Origin: Deltaproteobacteria bacterium
GTDB taxonomy: Bacteria; Desulfobacterota; DSM-4660; Desulfatiglandales; Desulfatiglandaceae
NCBI GenBank assembly: GCA_016927455.1
Contig: JAFGMQ010000178.1
Span: 1-32,814, forward strand
Direction: 5' to 3'
DNA length: 32,814 nt
Shown here: one piece after another, positions 20,495 through 30,802 of the stretch
Numbering within the stretch: position 1 is the first letter of the stretch
Layout: each line of letters starts with the position of its first letter
Notes under the pieces: model-generated
Told to the model about the DNA's origin: nothing
The model's input: the letters and a program-made list of their open reading frames with translations, nothing else
The model's database searches: none
Program-made: the position numbers and the translations under genes

Positions 20495-20535
20495 CGGGAG
20501 AAATCTTAAAACAATTGAATCATTAAGATTTCCCG
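20495..20535. repeat. Inverted repeat between prfB and the amidase gene
   Basis: cgggagaaatcttaa and ttaagatttcccg are reverse complements apart from a 2-nt insertion, spaced by 13 nt. Confidence 0.6.
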
Positions 20536-20608
20536 TCGCCATGCTCCTCCAAATGACAAATTTCAAAGGTTTAATTAATGTAAACCGGTACGATATGATA
20601 TTATCAAA

Positions 20609-22339
20609 TCAGCCCCCTTTATAGGCCTGATCAATACTCTCAATATACTTTTTTATACCTGAGCAGATCCCTTTGGCCACAGTCTTCTGATAAGAACTGC
20701 TCAGGATCCTTTTCCTTTCTGTGCTGTTTGTTATAAAACCGACTTCAACGAGTACTGCAGGCATCTGGGCTCCTATAAGGACATAAAAGGGTGCCTGCTT
20801 TACCCCCAGGTCTTTGACTTGCTTATAATTCAATTTGACCTGCGATACCAGGCCGTTCTGTATCTCATGTGCCAGCCGGCTCGATTCATTTATCTTCGTA
20901 TTCAGCATGAGATCATTCAGTATAGTCTGGAGATCGCTTATGTTTTTTTCCGATGTTGCATTTTCCCTCGCCGCAACCATCACCGAATTCCTGTCTGTGG
21001 CTATATTGAGGAAATATGTCTCCAGCCCATGGACTGACTTGTTTCTATGAGCGTTGACATGTAAAGATATGAATAAATCGGCCTTTTTCATATTTGCAAT
21101 TGCCGTTCTTCTCTCCAAAGGCATAAATATGTCTTCGGCTCTCGTTAACTCCACCTCACAGCCAAGCTTTTCCTCTATTTCTTCTGCCAAATGCTTCGCC
21201 AGGCTCAGCACAATGTCTTTTTCCTTAACTCCGCTGGCAGCATTACAGCCCGGGTCCCTCCCTCCGTGACCAGGATCAATCACGATTCTTTTGACCTTCA
21301 GTCCGAGCTGTTTGGCAAGGGATTCGTTGTCATCAGGAGCCTCAGCCTTTCTTATTCCCTTTCTGATGCCCTTAGGCCTTGAAATCGCAACTGCTGATTC
21401 CGATGCATCGTCTTTCTCCGACTTCATGACGTCTACGACAATTCTAAAAGGATCATAGAGATGGAAAACCTTGTACCCTTCAATGTCTTCTATATCCAGC
21501 ACAACCCGCACTGTTTCCTTTGTATACTGAGCTGCCCTTGCCCTTTGAAGCATTCCATCTTTAATAATTATAGGTTCCCTCAATTTTGAGGTAACCCGGG
21601 CATTCTGGAGGTCAAGATACAGCCTTCGGGGTTTCTCCAGATCCGGATCAGCCTTAAGCAGATTATGTTCATATTTTACCGGCCCCTGCAGGTCAACCAC
21701 TACGCGAGTATAATTGGGGGTTGACCAGTACCGTATATCATCCACTTCAAACCGCTTGGGCCCTGAGTCAGGGATATCCTTTGATGTCGCTATATCATCG
21801 TTTTTATTGAGAGCAACAGCAATCTTGTCGAGCATTTCTTTTGCCTTGGGCCTCATGTCGCCCGCGGGAAATTTTATATCCACCTTCAAAAACTCAATAT
21901 AGGCGCGGGTAGTGTCCTTCCTGTACTCATAGTAGATTTCACCAATTCGATACTGGGCATCATCCGCCAGGCGGTGATCCTTATATTCATCAACTATTCT
22001 GCTGTAAAGAGAGATTGCTTCATCCAGATCTTTTGATCTTCCGGAATGTTCATAAAGACCTGTGTACAGCCGGGCAGAATGGTATATCCCCCAGACTGCC
22101 TGATCACTGCCTGGAAAGGCACTTATAAGCCGCTGATAGCTGTTTATGCATTTCAGCCAGTTGTCTCTGTATTTCTTTTTTTTGGCTGATCGATACAAAG
22201 CCTGGCGGCACTGATCAGCCTCTTTAAGATATTTCAGGGCGCTATCTGCCGGCTTTGCAATGGCTTCGAACCCATCAGCAAACAGAAATACAAAAATAAA
22301 AAAAAGAAAAATGTAATATGCCTTTAAATTCATTCTCAA
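20609..22339 (-). CDS. N-acetylmuramoyl-L-alanine amidase (AmiC-type) with N-terminal tetratricopeptide-like region and AMIN domain
   Basis: IVIDPGHGGRDPGCN, FISLHVNAHRN and VLVEVGFITN amidase_3 motifs; AMIN-like YTRVVVDLQGPVKYE region. Confidence 0.92.
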   Translation of the reverse strand: MRMNLKAYYIFLFFIFVFLFADGFEAIAKPADSALKYLKEADQCRQALYRSAKKKKYRDNWLKCINSYQRLISAFPGSDQAVWGIYHSARLYTGLYEHSGRSKDLDEAISLYSRIVDEYKDHRLADDAQYRIGEIYYEYRKDTTRAYIEFLKVDIKFPAGDMRPKAKEMLDKIAVALNKNDDIATSKDIPDSGPKRFEVDDIRYWSTPNYTRVVVDLQGPVKYEHNLLKADPDLEKPRRLYLDLQNARVTSKLREPIIIKDGMLQRARAAQYTKETVRVVLDIEDIEGYKVFHLYDPFRIVVDVMKSEKDDASESAVAISRPKGIRKGIRKAEAPDDNESLAKQLGLKVKRIVIDPGHGGRDPGCNAASGVKEKDIVLSLAKHLAEEIEEKLGCEVELTRAEDIFMPLERRTAIANMKKADLFISLHVNAHRNKSVHGLETYFLNIATDRNSVMVAARENATSEKNISDLQTILNDLMLNTKINESSRLAHEIQNGLVSQVKLNYKQVKDLGVKQAPFYVLIGAQMPAVLVEVGFITNSTERKRILSSSYQKTVAKGICSGIKKYIESIDQAYKGG

Positions 22340-22465
22340 TTACACATCGCTGTCATCACGATTTACTGGCTAAGGAAAAAAGTCCTCTGGAAAACACATT
22401 CAATATCAGAGCGTTTTTTAATTCTTTTCAGACTTTCTGTTTAAAATATCTTGAAATGTCCCGCA

Positions 22466-25111
22466 TCATTTCTTATTACATATATATGCTTTCAGTTTGT
22501 CAATTTCAATCAGGGCCTCCAGAGGAGTCATTGCAGCAATATCCAGTTTCCTGATCCATTCCCTGAGTTCAAGGTCCTGCGACCCGAACAGGCTGAGCTG
22601 CTGTATCTCATCTTTATTCCTGTCAGCCGATATGTTACTCAGCCCTGGAGCACCTTTATTAGCCAGACCCGAACCCTGAAGGTTATTTAGTATCTCATCC
22701 GCCCTTTTGAGAACATTCTCCGGCAGACCTGCAATCCTTGCAACCTGAATTCCATAGCTGCGGCTTGTTCCCCCGGGGATAAGTTTTCTTAAAAATATTA
22801 TATTCTCGTTATATTCTCTGACAGCAATATTAAAATTCTTTACCCTTTGTTTTGATGCAACAAGTTCCGTCAGCTCGTGATAGTGTGTTGCAAAAAGCGT
22901 GCGAACACCCTGATTTTCCCTGTCGTGCAGTGCCTCTGCAACGGCCCAGGCAATACTCAGCCCGTCGTAAGTGCTTGTGCCTCTTCCTATCTCATCCAGT
23001 ATTACAAGGCTTCTGGGCGTGGCATACCTGAGTATGTTTGCAGTTTCAGTCATTTCCACCATGAAAGTGCTGTACCCCCTGCCAAGGTCATCTGATGCGC
23101 CGACCCTTGTAAAAATTCGGTCCACAATACCTATGACAGCCTTTGAGGCAGGCACAAAGCTGCCCATTTGTGCCATTAATACAGTCAGGGCGCATTGCCT
23201 GAGTATGGTGGACTTGCCTGCCATATTCGGGCCTGTTATTATGAGTTCCTGCTGGTCTGTTGAATCCAGATGGATATCATTCGGAACGAATTCCTCTTCT
23301 TTGACAGTCTGTTCGATAACCGGATGCCGTCCGTCAACAATATCTATGACTCTGTCCTCGTTGACTTCCGGGCATACATAATTATTAATTTCAGATGTCT
23401 CTGCAAGACCGGCAGTTACATCAATTTCTGCAATAAGTTCAGCTGTTCCTTTGATACGCTGATTTTCAAGTGCAATCTGGGACCTTATCTGATCAAAAAT
23501 TCTGTATTCCAGTTCAACGCGCCTTTCTTCTGCACTGAGAATCTGTTCCTCCATTTCCTTAAGGGATTCCGTGATAAAACGCTCTGCATTAACCATGGTC
23601 TGTTTCCTGATATAATCAGGCGGCACGAGATGAAGGTTAGCCCTTGATATTTCAATATAATATCCAAAGATCCTGTTGAAACCTACCTTCAGGCTCGATA
23701 TACCCGTCCTTTGCTGTTCAGAAACTGCGTATTTGGCTATCCAGCTCTTGCCGTCACGACTGAGACTGACCAGCCTGTCAAGTTCTTCACTGTATCCTTT
23801 CCTTATGATACCGCCTTCCCTGACAGATACAGGAGGGTCTTCATGAATTGCTTTACTTATAAGGTCTGCAACATCAGAAAGGTTATCAAGCCTTGTTTCG
23901 ATCTCGGAAAGAAGCACGCTGGGAAGGCCCTTCAGGCTGCTTTTTATCAAGGGGATTTTCAGAATGGATTGTTCAAGGGCCAGCAGATCCCTTGCATTCG
24001 CTCTGTTTAAAGCAATGCGGCCGTTCAGCCGCTCAAGGTCATATATTTCCTTAAGGTATTCCCTTATTTCTTCACGGATTATAATGTCGTCTTTTAAACA
24101 GGCTATTGCTGCCAGACGTTGTTTGATAAGGTCAAGATTTATTAGCGGATAAAAGATCCGCTTCTTAAGAAGCCGGCTGCCCATTGGAGTCAGAGTCCTG
24201 TCAATAATCTGAAGCAATGAACCCTGAACTGATTGCCGGCGCATAGTTTTCAGCAATTCAAGGTGTGCGCATGTTGCTTCATCCAGGAACATGAAGTCTC
24301 CCGTATGGTAGCTGAGTATTTCCCTTATATGAGATGGACAGGCCTTCTGTGTATCCTGCAGATAATGAACAATAGCCGCGGCAGCAATAATTCCCTGCTG
24401 CATATCCTGACATCCGAAGCCAGCCAGAGATTTTACGCCGAATTGATTTTTCAGGAGGGTCTCAGATGATGAGGGATTGAAGGCATCCTTTCCTATAACC
24501 TCCGGATTATACCTGGAAAGATCATCACGCAGGGAAAGATGGCTTTCTTCGGTTATCAGGAGTTCGGCAGGATTGATTCTGCTCAGTTCGTCGAGCAGTT
24601 CACTCCATGAATCGACTTCTGTAACCCTGAACTCCGCAGTCGACAAATCCGCATGAGCAATGCCGAATTTTGCATGGCCGCCTGATACAGATCGAGAAGA
24701 TCTGCCGCCGTCATGTCCTGAAACTGCTGCTATGTAAAGGCTGCTCTTAGCATCAAGATCTCCTTCATCAATTATTGACCCTGGAGTGACTACCCTTACG
24801 ACTTCTCTCTTGACAATTCCCTTTCTTAACCCTGGATCTTCAGTTTGCTCGCAGATTGCAACCTTCTTCCCGCTGTTAACGAGCTTGCCGATGTATGACC
24901 TTGAAGCATGATGAGGTATGCCACACATGGGGACCTTCTCATCTTGATAAGTTCCGCGGGATGTCAGGGTAATTCCGAGAATTCGGGAGCCCACACGGGC
25001 ATCCTCGAAAAACATCTCATAAAAATCACCCATGCGGTAAAACAATATAGAGTCAGGGTATTTCTTCTTGATGCTCATGTATTGTCTGAGCATTGGGGTT
25101 AGTTGAGTCAT
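22466..25111 (-). CDS. mutS: DNA mismatch repair protein MutS
   Basis: YPDSILFYRMGDFYEMF, ITGPNMAGKSTILRQ, LDEIGRGTSTYDGLSIAWA, FATHYHELTEL. Start placed at MTQLTPMLRQY (25111), 1 nt after the lapB stop; the tracked start at 25201 overlaps lapB. Confidence 0.97.
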   Translation of the reverse strand: MTQLTPMLRQYMSIKKKYPDSILFYRMGDFYEMFFEDARVGSRILGITLTSRGTYQDEKVPMCGIPHHASRSYIGKLVNSGKKVAICEQTEDPGLRKGIVKREVVRVVTPGSIIDEGDLDAKSSLYIAAVSGHDGGRSSRSVSGGHAKFGIAHADLSTAEFRVTEVDSWSELLDELSRINPAELLITEESHLSLRDDLSRYNPEVIGKDAFNPSSSETLLKNQFGVKSLAGFGCQDMQQGIIAAAAIVHYLQDTQKACPSHIREILSYHTGDFMFLDEATCAHLELLKTMRRQSVQGSLLQIIDRTLTPMGSRLLKKRIFYPLINLDLIKQRLAAIACLKDDIIIREEIREYLKEIYDLERLNGRIALNRANARDLLALEQSILKIPLIKSSLKGLPSVLLSEIETRLDNLSDVADLISKAIHEDPPVSVREGGIIRKGYSEELDRLVSLSRDGKSWIAKYAVSEQQRTGISSLKVGFNRIFGYYIEISRANLHLVPPDYIRKQTMVNAERFITESLKEMEEQILSAEERRVELEYRIFDQIRSQIALENQRIKGTAELIAEIDVTAGLAETSEINNYVCPEVNEDRVIDIVDGRHPVIEQTVKEEEFVPNDIHLDSTDQQELIITGPNMAGKSTILRQCALTVLMAQMGSFVPASKAVIGIVDRIFTRVGASDDLGRGYSTFMVEMTETANILRYATPRSLVILDEIGRGTSTYDGLSIAWAVAEALHDRENQGVRTLFATHYHELTELVASKQRVKNFNIAVREYNENIIFLRKLIPGGTSRSYGIQVARIAGLPENVLKRADEILNNLQGSGLANKGAPGLSNISADRNKDEIQQLSLFGSQDLELREWIRKLDIAAMTPLEALIEIDKLKAYICNKK

Positions 25112-25112
25112 A

Positions 25113-26324
25113 TTATTTATGAAGTAGAGTTGAATCAAGAAGCCGCATTGTATCCCATTTTCTGCATTGCCGGCATTGCCATTGAAGCTCGTTTGGTTCA
25201 AAACCGCATTCGGAGCACTGAAATCTCAGATAAGGCATATTCAGTTTGCTGATAAGGTCGGCGTAATCTTCCAGGGCATCTTTGTCTTTTCCCTGGGACA
25301 GAATAATTTCTCCTTTAAGTCTTCTTGCCTCCCAGAAAAAAGGAGTAACCTCGAGGGCGCTCTTTATCTCTCCAAGTGCACCTTCCATATCATTTTCATT
25401 TTTAAGATAACGGGCCAGCGCCATGTGTGTGAATGCATCGGAACTTGATCGGGAACAGGATTTGAGAAATTCCTCTACAGGTTTCAGGTTATCCATATTT
25501 GAATAGGCCCCTTCAAGGCGTCCATAGGCAAGAAATGTAAACTGGGGAGAGACCTTTGAAACTTTTTCCCATGCCGAGATTGCCTTATTATATTCCTTTT
25601 TGCTGAAATAAAGATCTCCCATGTGCAGGTAAGCATCAACACACTCTCTATGTGCTGAAATTGCTTTTTTATAAAGAGATAATGCACCGGCGGTATCACC
25701 TCTTCGTTCAAATACCTTTCCCATCTCAACCAGGTGATGGGCAAGAATATGCTGGTGATCACCCCTGACTAAACGCGCAACCCTCTGGCGTGTTCTATAG
25801 GCATTTTCCCAATCCTTCAATTCTTCGTAAATCTTTTCTATCTCTTTCAGATTTTCCACGTTTGCAGGCTGCCGTTCGGCCACCTTGAGAAAGGTATTTA
25901 ATGCCCTGTCAAGAAATCCTCCTTTCCGGTAATCAAGACCAATGTCAAAAAGGGCCCTGACCTTTATCTTCTCGTCAATATTCGGCCTCAGAATAACGCT
26001 CTGGCGTATGCGTATGGCCCTGTCAATATCCCCCTTTGAACGGTACAGATTACCAAGTGCAACATAGGTTTCTATTGTCTCGGAGTCGAGCTGGACAGAT
26101 TTGGTAAGCTCTTCGATTGCATGATCATGGTCATTTATCAGGAGGTATTGAATGCCTTTAAAAAAGGCCACGTCCTTCTTCCTGGCACTGTATCTCTCAT
26201 TCCCCCTTTTCCTGCCCGGCACAAACCGTCCGAAAATGAACCCAAAGGCAAAAGAAATTAAAAGGCCAAGCAATAAAAGCTGGCTGGCAGGCTCAAGTAA
26301 AAACTGCCGGAGCGATTCCCACAT
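25113..26324 (-). CDS. lapB: LapB-like TPR protein with C-terminal rubredoxin-type metal-binding domain
   Basis: N-terminal TM, serial TPRs, and CSECGFEPNELQWQCRQCRKWDT at the C-terminus; adjacent to LapA-domain gene. Confidence 0.88.
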   Translation of the reverse strand: MWESLRQFLLEPASQLLLLGLLISFAFGFIFGRFVPGRKRGNERYSARKKDVAFFKGIQYLLINDHDHAIEELTKSVQLDSETIETYVALGNLYRSKGDIDRAIRIRQSVILRPNIDEKIKVRALFDIGLDYRKGGFLDRALNTFLKVAERQPANVENLKEIEKIYEELKDWENAYRTRQRVARLVRGDHQHILAHHLVEMGKVFERRGDTAGALSLYKKAISAHRECVDAYLHMGDLYFSKKEYNKAISAWEKVSKVSPQFTFLAYGRLEGAYSNMDNLKPVEEFLKSCSRSSSDAFTHMALARYLKNENDMEGALGEIKSALEVTPFFWEARRLKGEIILSQGKDKDALEDYADLISKLNMPYLRFQCSECGFEPNELQWQCRQCRKWDTMRLLDSTLLHK

Positions 26325-26410
26325 GACCTGTCTCCTCTTTTTTGGATTTTCCGAAAATCATGCCAAAAGATCACCACTATCCATCGCCAGATATAGCTTC
26401 CTTTAATTCT

Positions 26411-26755
26411 CTATACATCTGTAATCTGATCAGAGCTCATATCTCCGGCGGTTACGGGGAGATTTCTCAAGGAATTAAGCTCCCTGTCTTTCTCTTTTGC
26501 ATCCCTTTTAAGGATTCTGATCTCCCTCTTGAGCTGGAATCTCTCGGCAATGCCCGCTATCCCAGTAAAAAGAACACCGACAAGAAAGGAAATAATGGAG
26601 ACAAGATACAAAGACATTTCAGGAGTTTCATAATTCAGGAAAACAAGGTTTATTCTGAATTTAACGGAAGTTGACATGGGTGAATAATTCTGAACAGCAA
26701 TTATAACAACAAGCAGGACAAACAAAATAACAACTATCACTTTTAAATGCTTCAT
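26411..26755 (-). CDS. LapA-domain (DUF1049) membrane protein
   Basis: 114 aa with two TM segments, coiled-coil C-terminus, located directly upstream of lapB. Confidence 0.8.
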   Translation of the reverse strand: MKHLKVIVVILFVLLVVIIAVQNYSPMSTSVKFRINLVFLNYETPEMSLYLVSIISFLVGVLFTGIAGIAERFQLKREIRILKRDAKEKDRELNSLRNLPVTAGDMSSDQITDV

Positions 26756-27261
26756 GCATCACCTCCAGAAATAGGGTTAAATTCTTTGAAGTGCGGCAGG
26801 AGCTTGGAATAAGTCTCCCTGATATGCTCAGGAATAACCCTCACCTCTGCCAGAACACTCATGTAATTTGTGTCTCCTGCCCAGCGAGGTACAATATGGA
26901 AGTGCATGTGTGATTCAACCCCCGCGCCGGCGACCTTGCCAAGATTTAATCCGATATTGAAACCTTCCGGCCCCATCACCTTTTTAAGAACCGTAACCGA
27001 TTTGTCTACCATATCCATAAGGTCAAGTCTTTCCTCTCCTGAAAGACCTGAAAGGTCAGGGACATGTCTGACGGGAGAAACCAGAAGATGTCCGTTAATG
27101 TAAGGAAAACGATTCATCATGATCATGGTAAGAGGGCCTGCAAAAAGGATCAGTCTTTGCTCATCCCTTTTCCTGTCAACTCCGGGACAGAAGATGCATT
27201 CACCTGCCTTTTGATCTGAAAGTATGTATTCCATCCGCCATGGCGCCCAGATAACTTCCAT
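26752..27261 (-). CDS. HIT family hydrolase
   Basis: CIFCPG and ESHMHFHIVPRW (HxHxH) motifs; 4-nt overlap with the LapA gene. Confidence 0.93.
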   Translation of the reverse strand: MEVIWAPWRMEYILSDQKAGECIFCPGVDRKRDEQRLILFAGPLTMIMMNRFPYINGHLLVSPVRHVPDLSGLSGEERLDLMDMVDKSVTVLKKVMGPEGFNIGLNLGKVAGAGVESHMHFHIVPRWAGDTNYMSVLAEVRVIPEHIRETYSKLLPHFKEFNPISGGDA

Positions 27262-27270
27262 AAAAAAACC

Positions 27271-27753
27271 TCATATCTTAATAATACTGAACTCAACAGT
27301 ATCGCTTATCTCCAGAATCCCTATTGTATGAATGCCTGAAGAGCTGTAACCGGTTGCTGTACCGGGATTAATGAACAGGACACCGTCACTGTAAAAATTG
27401 GCAGCTTTGTGCGAATGGCCATAAACAATGACATCAACATCTTTGAATTCACTTCTGATGCGATGTTCAAGTCCCTCGGCAGCCCCCCAGCCGTGAATAA
27501 GTCCTATCCGAAATCCTCCTGTTTCTATAACCTTTTTACCTGGCAAAAGCATTTTCACATCAAGGGGATCCATGTTGCCATGGACGCCGTGGAAACTGCC
27601 GTTGTTTAAGAATTCTGCAATATCAACTGAGACCATATCTCCTGCATGAAATACGCCGTCTTTGTCAGAGAGATATCTGTCGTATATATCCTTAAATTCT
27701 CCTGTAACCTTATGGAGGTGCGTGTCAGATATAACCCCTATTTTTATTTTCAT
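27271..27753 (-). CDS. YfcE/MJ0936-type metallophosphoesterase
   Basis: VISDTHLHK, HAGDMVS, VHGNMD, GHSHKAA, NPGTATGY motifs. Confidence 0.92.
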   Translation of the reverse strand: MKIKIGVISDTHLHKVTGEFKDIYDRYLSDKDGVFHAGDMVSVDIAEFLNNGSFHGVHGNMDPLDVKMLLPGKKVIETGGFRIGLIHGWGAAEGLEHRIRSEFKDVDVIVYGHSHKAANFYSDGVLFINPGTATGYSSSGIHTIGILEISDTVEFSIIKI

Positions 27754-28098
27754 ACCGCAATTTCTGCCTTTTCATGATCAATAAAAGGACCGCAAATTAA
27801 ATTTATGTCCCTATTTCCAGGGACTGATGGCCAGGTCAAATATTGAATTGAAGTATAGCAACCTTAATGAAAAAAACAAGGCATAATTACTCTGCTTTTC
27901 CTAAAACGCCCACCTGATGATATCTTAAACCATCTCTGTAAATTATGATAGGGAAAGCCCGAAAAAAATTTGACTCCCGGATATTCATTTTGTATTTCAG
28001 TTGTAACCGGGAACTGCAGCTTCTATATATGACAAGATATCTTTCTTATGTATCAGTATTAATACAGAACCGAATAACATTCGTCAGAAGAGGAAGAA

Positions 28099-28587
28099 AT
28101 GCCTATCTACGAGTTTTACTGCAAGAAATGTCATACAATCTTTAATTTCTTTTCCAGCACTGTGAATACGGAAAAAAGGCCATTATGCCCCGGATGCAAA
28201 CGGGTAAGACTGGACAGACAGATGTCGCTATTCTCAATAAGCCGAAAACCAGAAATAGACGAGGATAATTCACTTGAAGGCATGGATGAAGCCAGAATGG
28301 AGTCTGCTATGACCTTTCTTGCAAAAGAGTCCGAATATATTGATGAAAATGACCCCAGACAGGCTGCGACCCTGATGCGAAGATTGAAGGAAATGACAGG
28401 CATGGACCTGGGTCCTGGCATTGAAGAAGCTATTGCAAGGATGGAAGCAGGAGAAGACCCTGAGAAGATTGAGGCGGAAATGGGGGATTTTCTTGATGAT
28501 GAAGATTCATCAGGGTTCAGGCAGCGTCCCGCCCGTTCCAGAAAATACCGCCCCCCGCAGGTAGACGAGAGGATTTATGACCTTTAA
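28099..28587 (+). CDS. FmdB-family zinc-ribbon protein
   Basis: MPIYEFYCKKCHTIFNFF...CPGCKR N-terminal zinc ribbon; SD aggaag. Confidence 0.88.
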   Translation: MPIYEFYCKKCHTIFNFFSSTVNTEKRPLCPGCKRVRLDRQMSLFSISRKPEIDEDNSLEGMDEARMESAMTFLAKESEYIDENDPRQAATLMRRLKEMTGMDLGPGIEEAIARMEAGEDPEKIEAEMGDFLDDEDSSGFRQRPARSRKYRPPQVDERIYDL

Positions 28588-28680
28588 AAAATAACAACCT
28601 TCAAAGAGTATATCCCTTTTAGAAAGCCCGTTCAGTGATTCCATTCAGGGTTACAATCTTGAATCCGCCTGCAGTTGAGT

Positions 28681-28703
28681 GAACCCCGGCTTTGCCGGGG
28701 TTC
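28681..28703. terminator. Strong hairpin between convergent genes, likely bidirectional terminator
   Basis: GAACCCCGGC-TTT-GCCGGGGTTC, 10-bp perfect stem between fmdB-like (+) and symporter (-) stops; T tracts are weak. Confidence 0.65.
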
Positions 28704-28741
28704 ATCTGTCCGATAAAAAACCTCTCTCTTTACGGCAGGCG

Positions 28742-30334
28742 CTAAACTCCTTCAAAACAATGATCAAGATGAGATTTGTCCGGCCGTCTGGTAAACAGAC
28801 TTACCACTATGGTGACTATTAGAGATACCGGCAGACCGATTACGATGGGGTCTACCACCGGCCATGGTTGTGTGTCAATAAGAACCGGTTTTCCGAAGAT
28901 TGCATTGCAGATTCCCAGTGGCCCCGCTTCTGCCGCCTTTATAAAAACCAGCCAGAACAGTGCCGAAAATGTCCCTGTGATCATACCTGCAATGGCTCCT
29001 GCCCGCGTTGATCCTTTCCAGTAGATGCCCAGCATGTACATGGGAAGGAAAGCCGCCGCCGCAATCCCGAAAAACATTGCTGTGGCCCTCGCTATAATAC
29101 TGATCGGAAGCTGGTACCCGAGGAACAGGCTTACAATGATACCGATTATAATACCTATTCTGACAAATAGTATTGTATGCTTGGTACCGCCTCGTTTCTT
29201 GCCGGCGGTCTGTTCATAGAGGTCTTTTCCGAGGGCTGTACCCATGGCATGAAAAAGATTGGACAGCGTTGACACACCTGCTGCAAGAAGAGTTACCATG
29301 AATACATAGGAAAACCACTGAGGCATCGCACTGGTTATATACAGGGGGATGATTGTATCCATATTCCCTCCTGCCGCTGCAATAGCAATTTTACCCTCGG
29401 TATTGAAAAAATGTATATTTGACAGGGCTCCAACTACAAAGGCCACACCTGTCATGGCAAATATGAATATACCGCCAACCAGGCAAGCCCGGTTCAGGGA
29501 TCTTCCGCTTTTAACCGTCATGAATTTAACTGCAAGCTGAGGCTGAGCCAGAGTCCCGATACCTACACCCATCACCAGTGTACTTATGAGTATCCACCAT
29601 AATGTTGATCCGAACACGGGCATTCGAGTCCACCCCTGATGGCCCATGGACTTGAGATTCTGCGGTATCAGGGATTCAAGTCCCGACAATGCAGTGTGTG
29701 CCTCTGTAACACCGCCCAGTTTGTTGTAGGTATATACCAGCAGAAATGCCATTCCGAGGAACATGATGCTCCCCTGCATGGCATCTGAATACATAACTCC
29801 CTTTATGCCTCCTGTAGTGACGTAGATAGCAATCAGTATTGTAAATACTATCAGCGCCGTCAGATAGTTCATGTTGAGAGCGGTTTCAAGAAATCTTGCC
29901 GCCCCGATTAGCACTGCCCCGGCATAGAGCGGCATAAAGACAAAGATTACTGCCCCGCAGAAGATGTGGATAAATGATGACTGATAACGTTTTGCCAAAA
30001 GTTCGGGGAATGTCATTGCCTTCAGATTATTACCCATTGTCCGGGTACGTTTTCCAAAAAAGACAAAGGCTATGAATACACCGACAAATATTGTAAAAAA
30101 GGTAAGCCATAAAAGGCCCATGCCAAAGGTGCCTGCAGCACCCCCAAAACCGATGATTGCCGACGTGCTTATAAAGGCGGCACCATACGAAAGTGCCATG
30201 ATAAAAGGATTTACATCTCCACCGGCTACAATATAGTCGCCTGCCGACTGAGTCCTTCTGTAGCCCAGATAACCCATTAGTGCGATCAATCCTATATATA
30301 TAACGATAATAAAATTCAAAAGGGTATAATTCAT
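28742..30334 (-). CDS. Sodium:solute symporter (SSS) family protein
   Basis: 530 aa with about 13 hydrophobic segments, GDYIVAGGDVNPFIMALSYGAAFIS and TGGIKGVMYSDAMQG motifs characteristic of SSS transporters. Confidence 0.93.
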   Translation of the reverse strand: MNYTLLNFIIVIYIGLIALMGYLGYRRTQSAGDYIVAGGDVNPFIMALSYGAAFISTSAIIGFGGAAGTFGMGLLWLTFFTIFVGVFIAFVFFGKRTRTMGNNLKAMTFPELLAKRYQSSFIHIFCGAVIFVFMPLYAGAVLIGAARFLETALNMNYLTALIVFTILIAIYVTTGGIKGVMYSDAMQGSIMFLGMAFLLVYTYNKLGGVTEAHTALSGLESLIPQNLKSMGHQGWTRMPVFGSTLWWILISTLVMGVGIGTLAQPQLAVKFMTVKSGRSLNRACLVGGIFIFAMTGVAFVVGALSNIHFFNTEGKIAIAAAGGNMDTIIPLYITSAMPQWFSYVFMVTLLAAGVSTLSNLFHAMGTALGKDLYEQTAGKKRGGTKHTILFVRIGIIIGIIVSLFLGYQLPISIIARATAMFFGIAAAAFLPMYMLGIYWKGSTRAGAIAGMITGTFSALFWLVFIKAAEAGPLGICNAIFGKPVLIDTQPWPVVDPIVIGLPVSLIVTIVVSLFTRRPDKSHLDHCFEGV

Positions 30335-30413
30335 TTTAACTGTCCTCCCGGTTCTGAAACTTCATATGTTCTCTTGTTTTCCCTTTCCCCGGATCGAAAT
30401 TAATATTCTCCTG

Positions 30414-30518
30414 TTAATCCCTGTTCCAGTTTACAGCTCCGTAAACAACACAGAGAACTGCACTCACAGCGGAAAGTAAATAAGCCAGAATAATCGATAA
30501 ATCTGTAAGACCAAACAT
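30414..30518 (-). CDS. 34-aa single-TM small protein, probable symporter accessory microprotein
   Basis: Untracked ORF: AGGAGG-N(6)-ATG then MFGLTDLSIILAYLLSAVSAVLCVVYGAVNWNRD*. One hydrophobic helix, consensus SD, about 80 nt upstream of the symporter on the same strand. Confidence 0.8.
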   Translation of the reverse strand: MFGLTDLSIILAYLLSAVSAVLCVVYGAVNWNRD

Positions 30519-30532
30519 GGTTACTGCCTCCT

Positions 30533-30802
30533 TTATTGATAATTATATGTAAGAAAATAACTGAAATTCCTGTAAATCATCATCTCCCAGCGGAATTTCC
30601 CCTCCTCAGGAGATATCTCAGAGACATGGTTTATTTCCTGCTCTGCTTCTGATTGGGAAAAGACAGACTCTCTTCCTTTACCTTCAAAAACCTGCTCATT
30701 TATGTTATTCTTCATTTGTTCCGCCTGTGCAGTCATTTCTTCAGACGCAGATACAATTTCACCCCCTGAAATTAATCTGAAATCAAGAGATCTCCTTTTC
30801 AT
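30533..30802 (-). pseudogene. C-terminal remnant of a methyl-accepting chemotaxis protein
   Basis: VSASEEMTAQAEQMKNNINEQV matches the conserved C-terminal methylation/helix region of MCPs, but the ORF is only 89 aa and lacks the signalling hairpin and sensor domains. Confidence 0.55.

Noticed and set aside
22466-25201. MutS start at 25201 as tracked
   Set aside because: The extra 30 residues overlap lapB and do not resemble MutS; the Met at 25111 starts the canonical MTQLTPMLRQY sequence.
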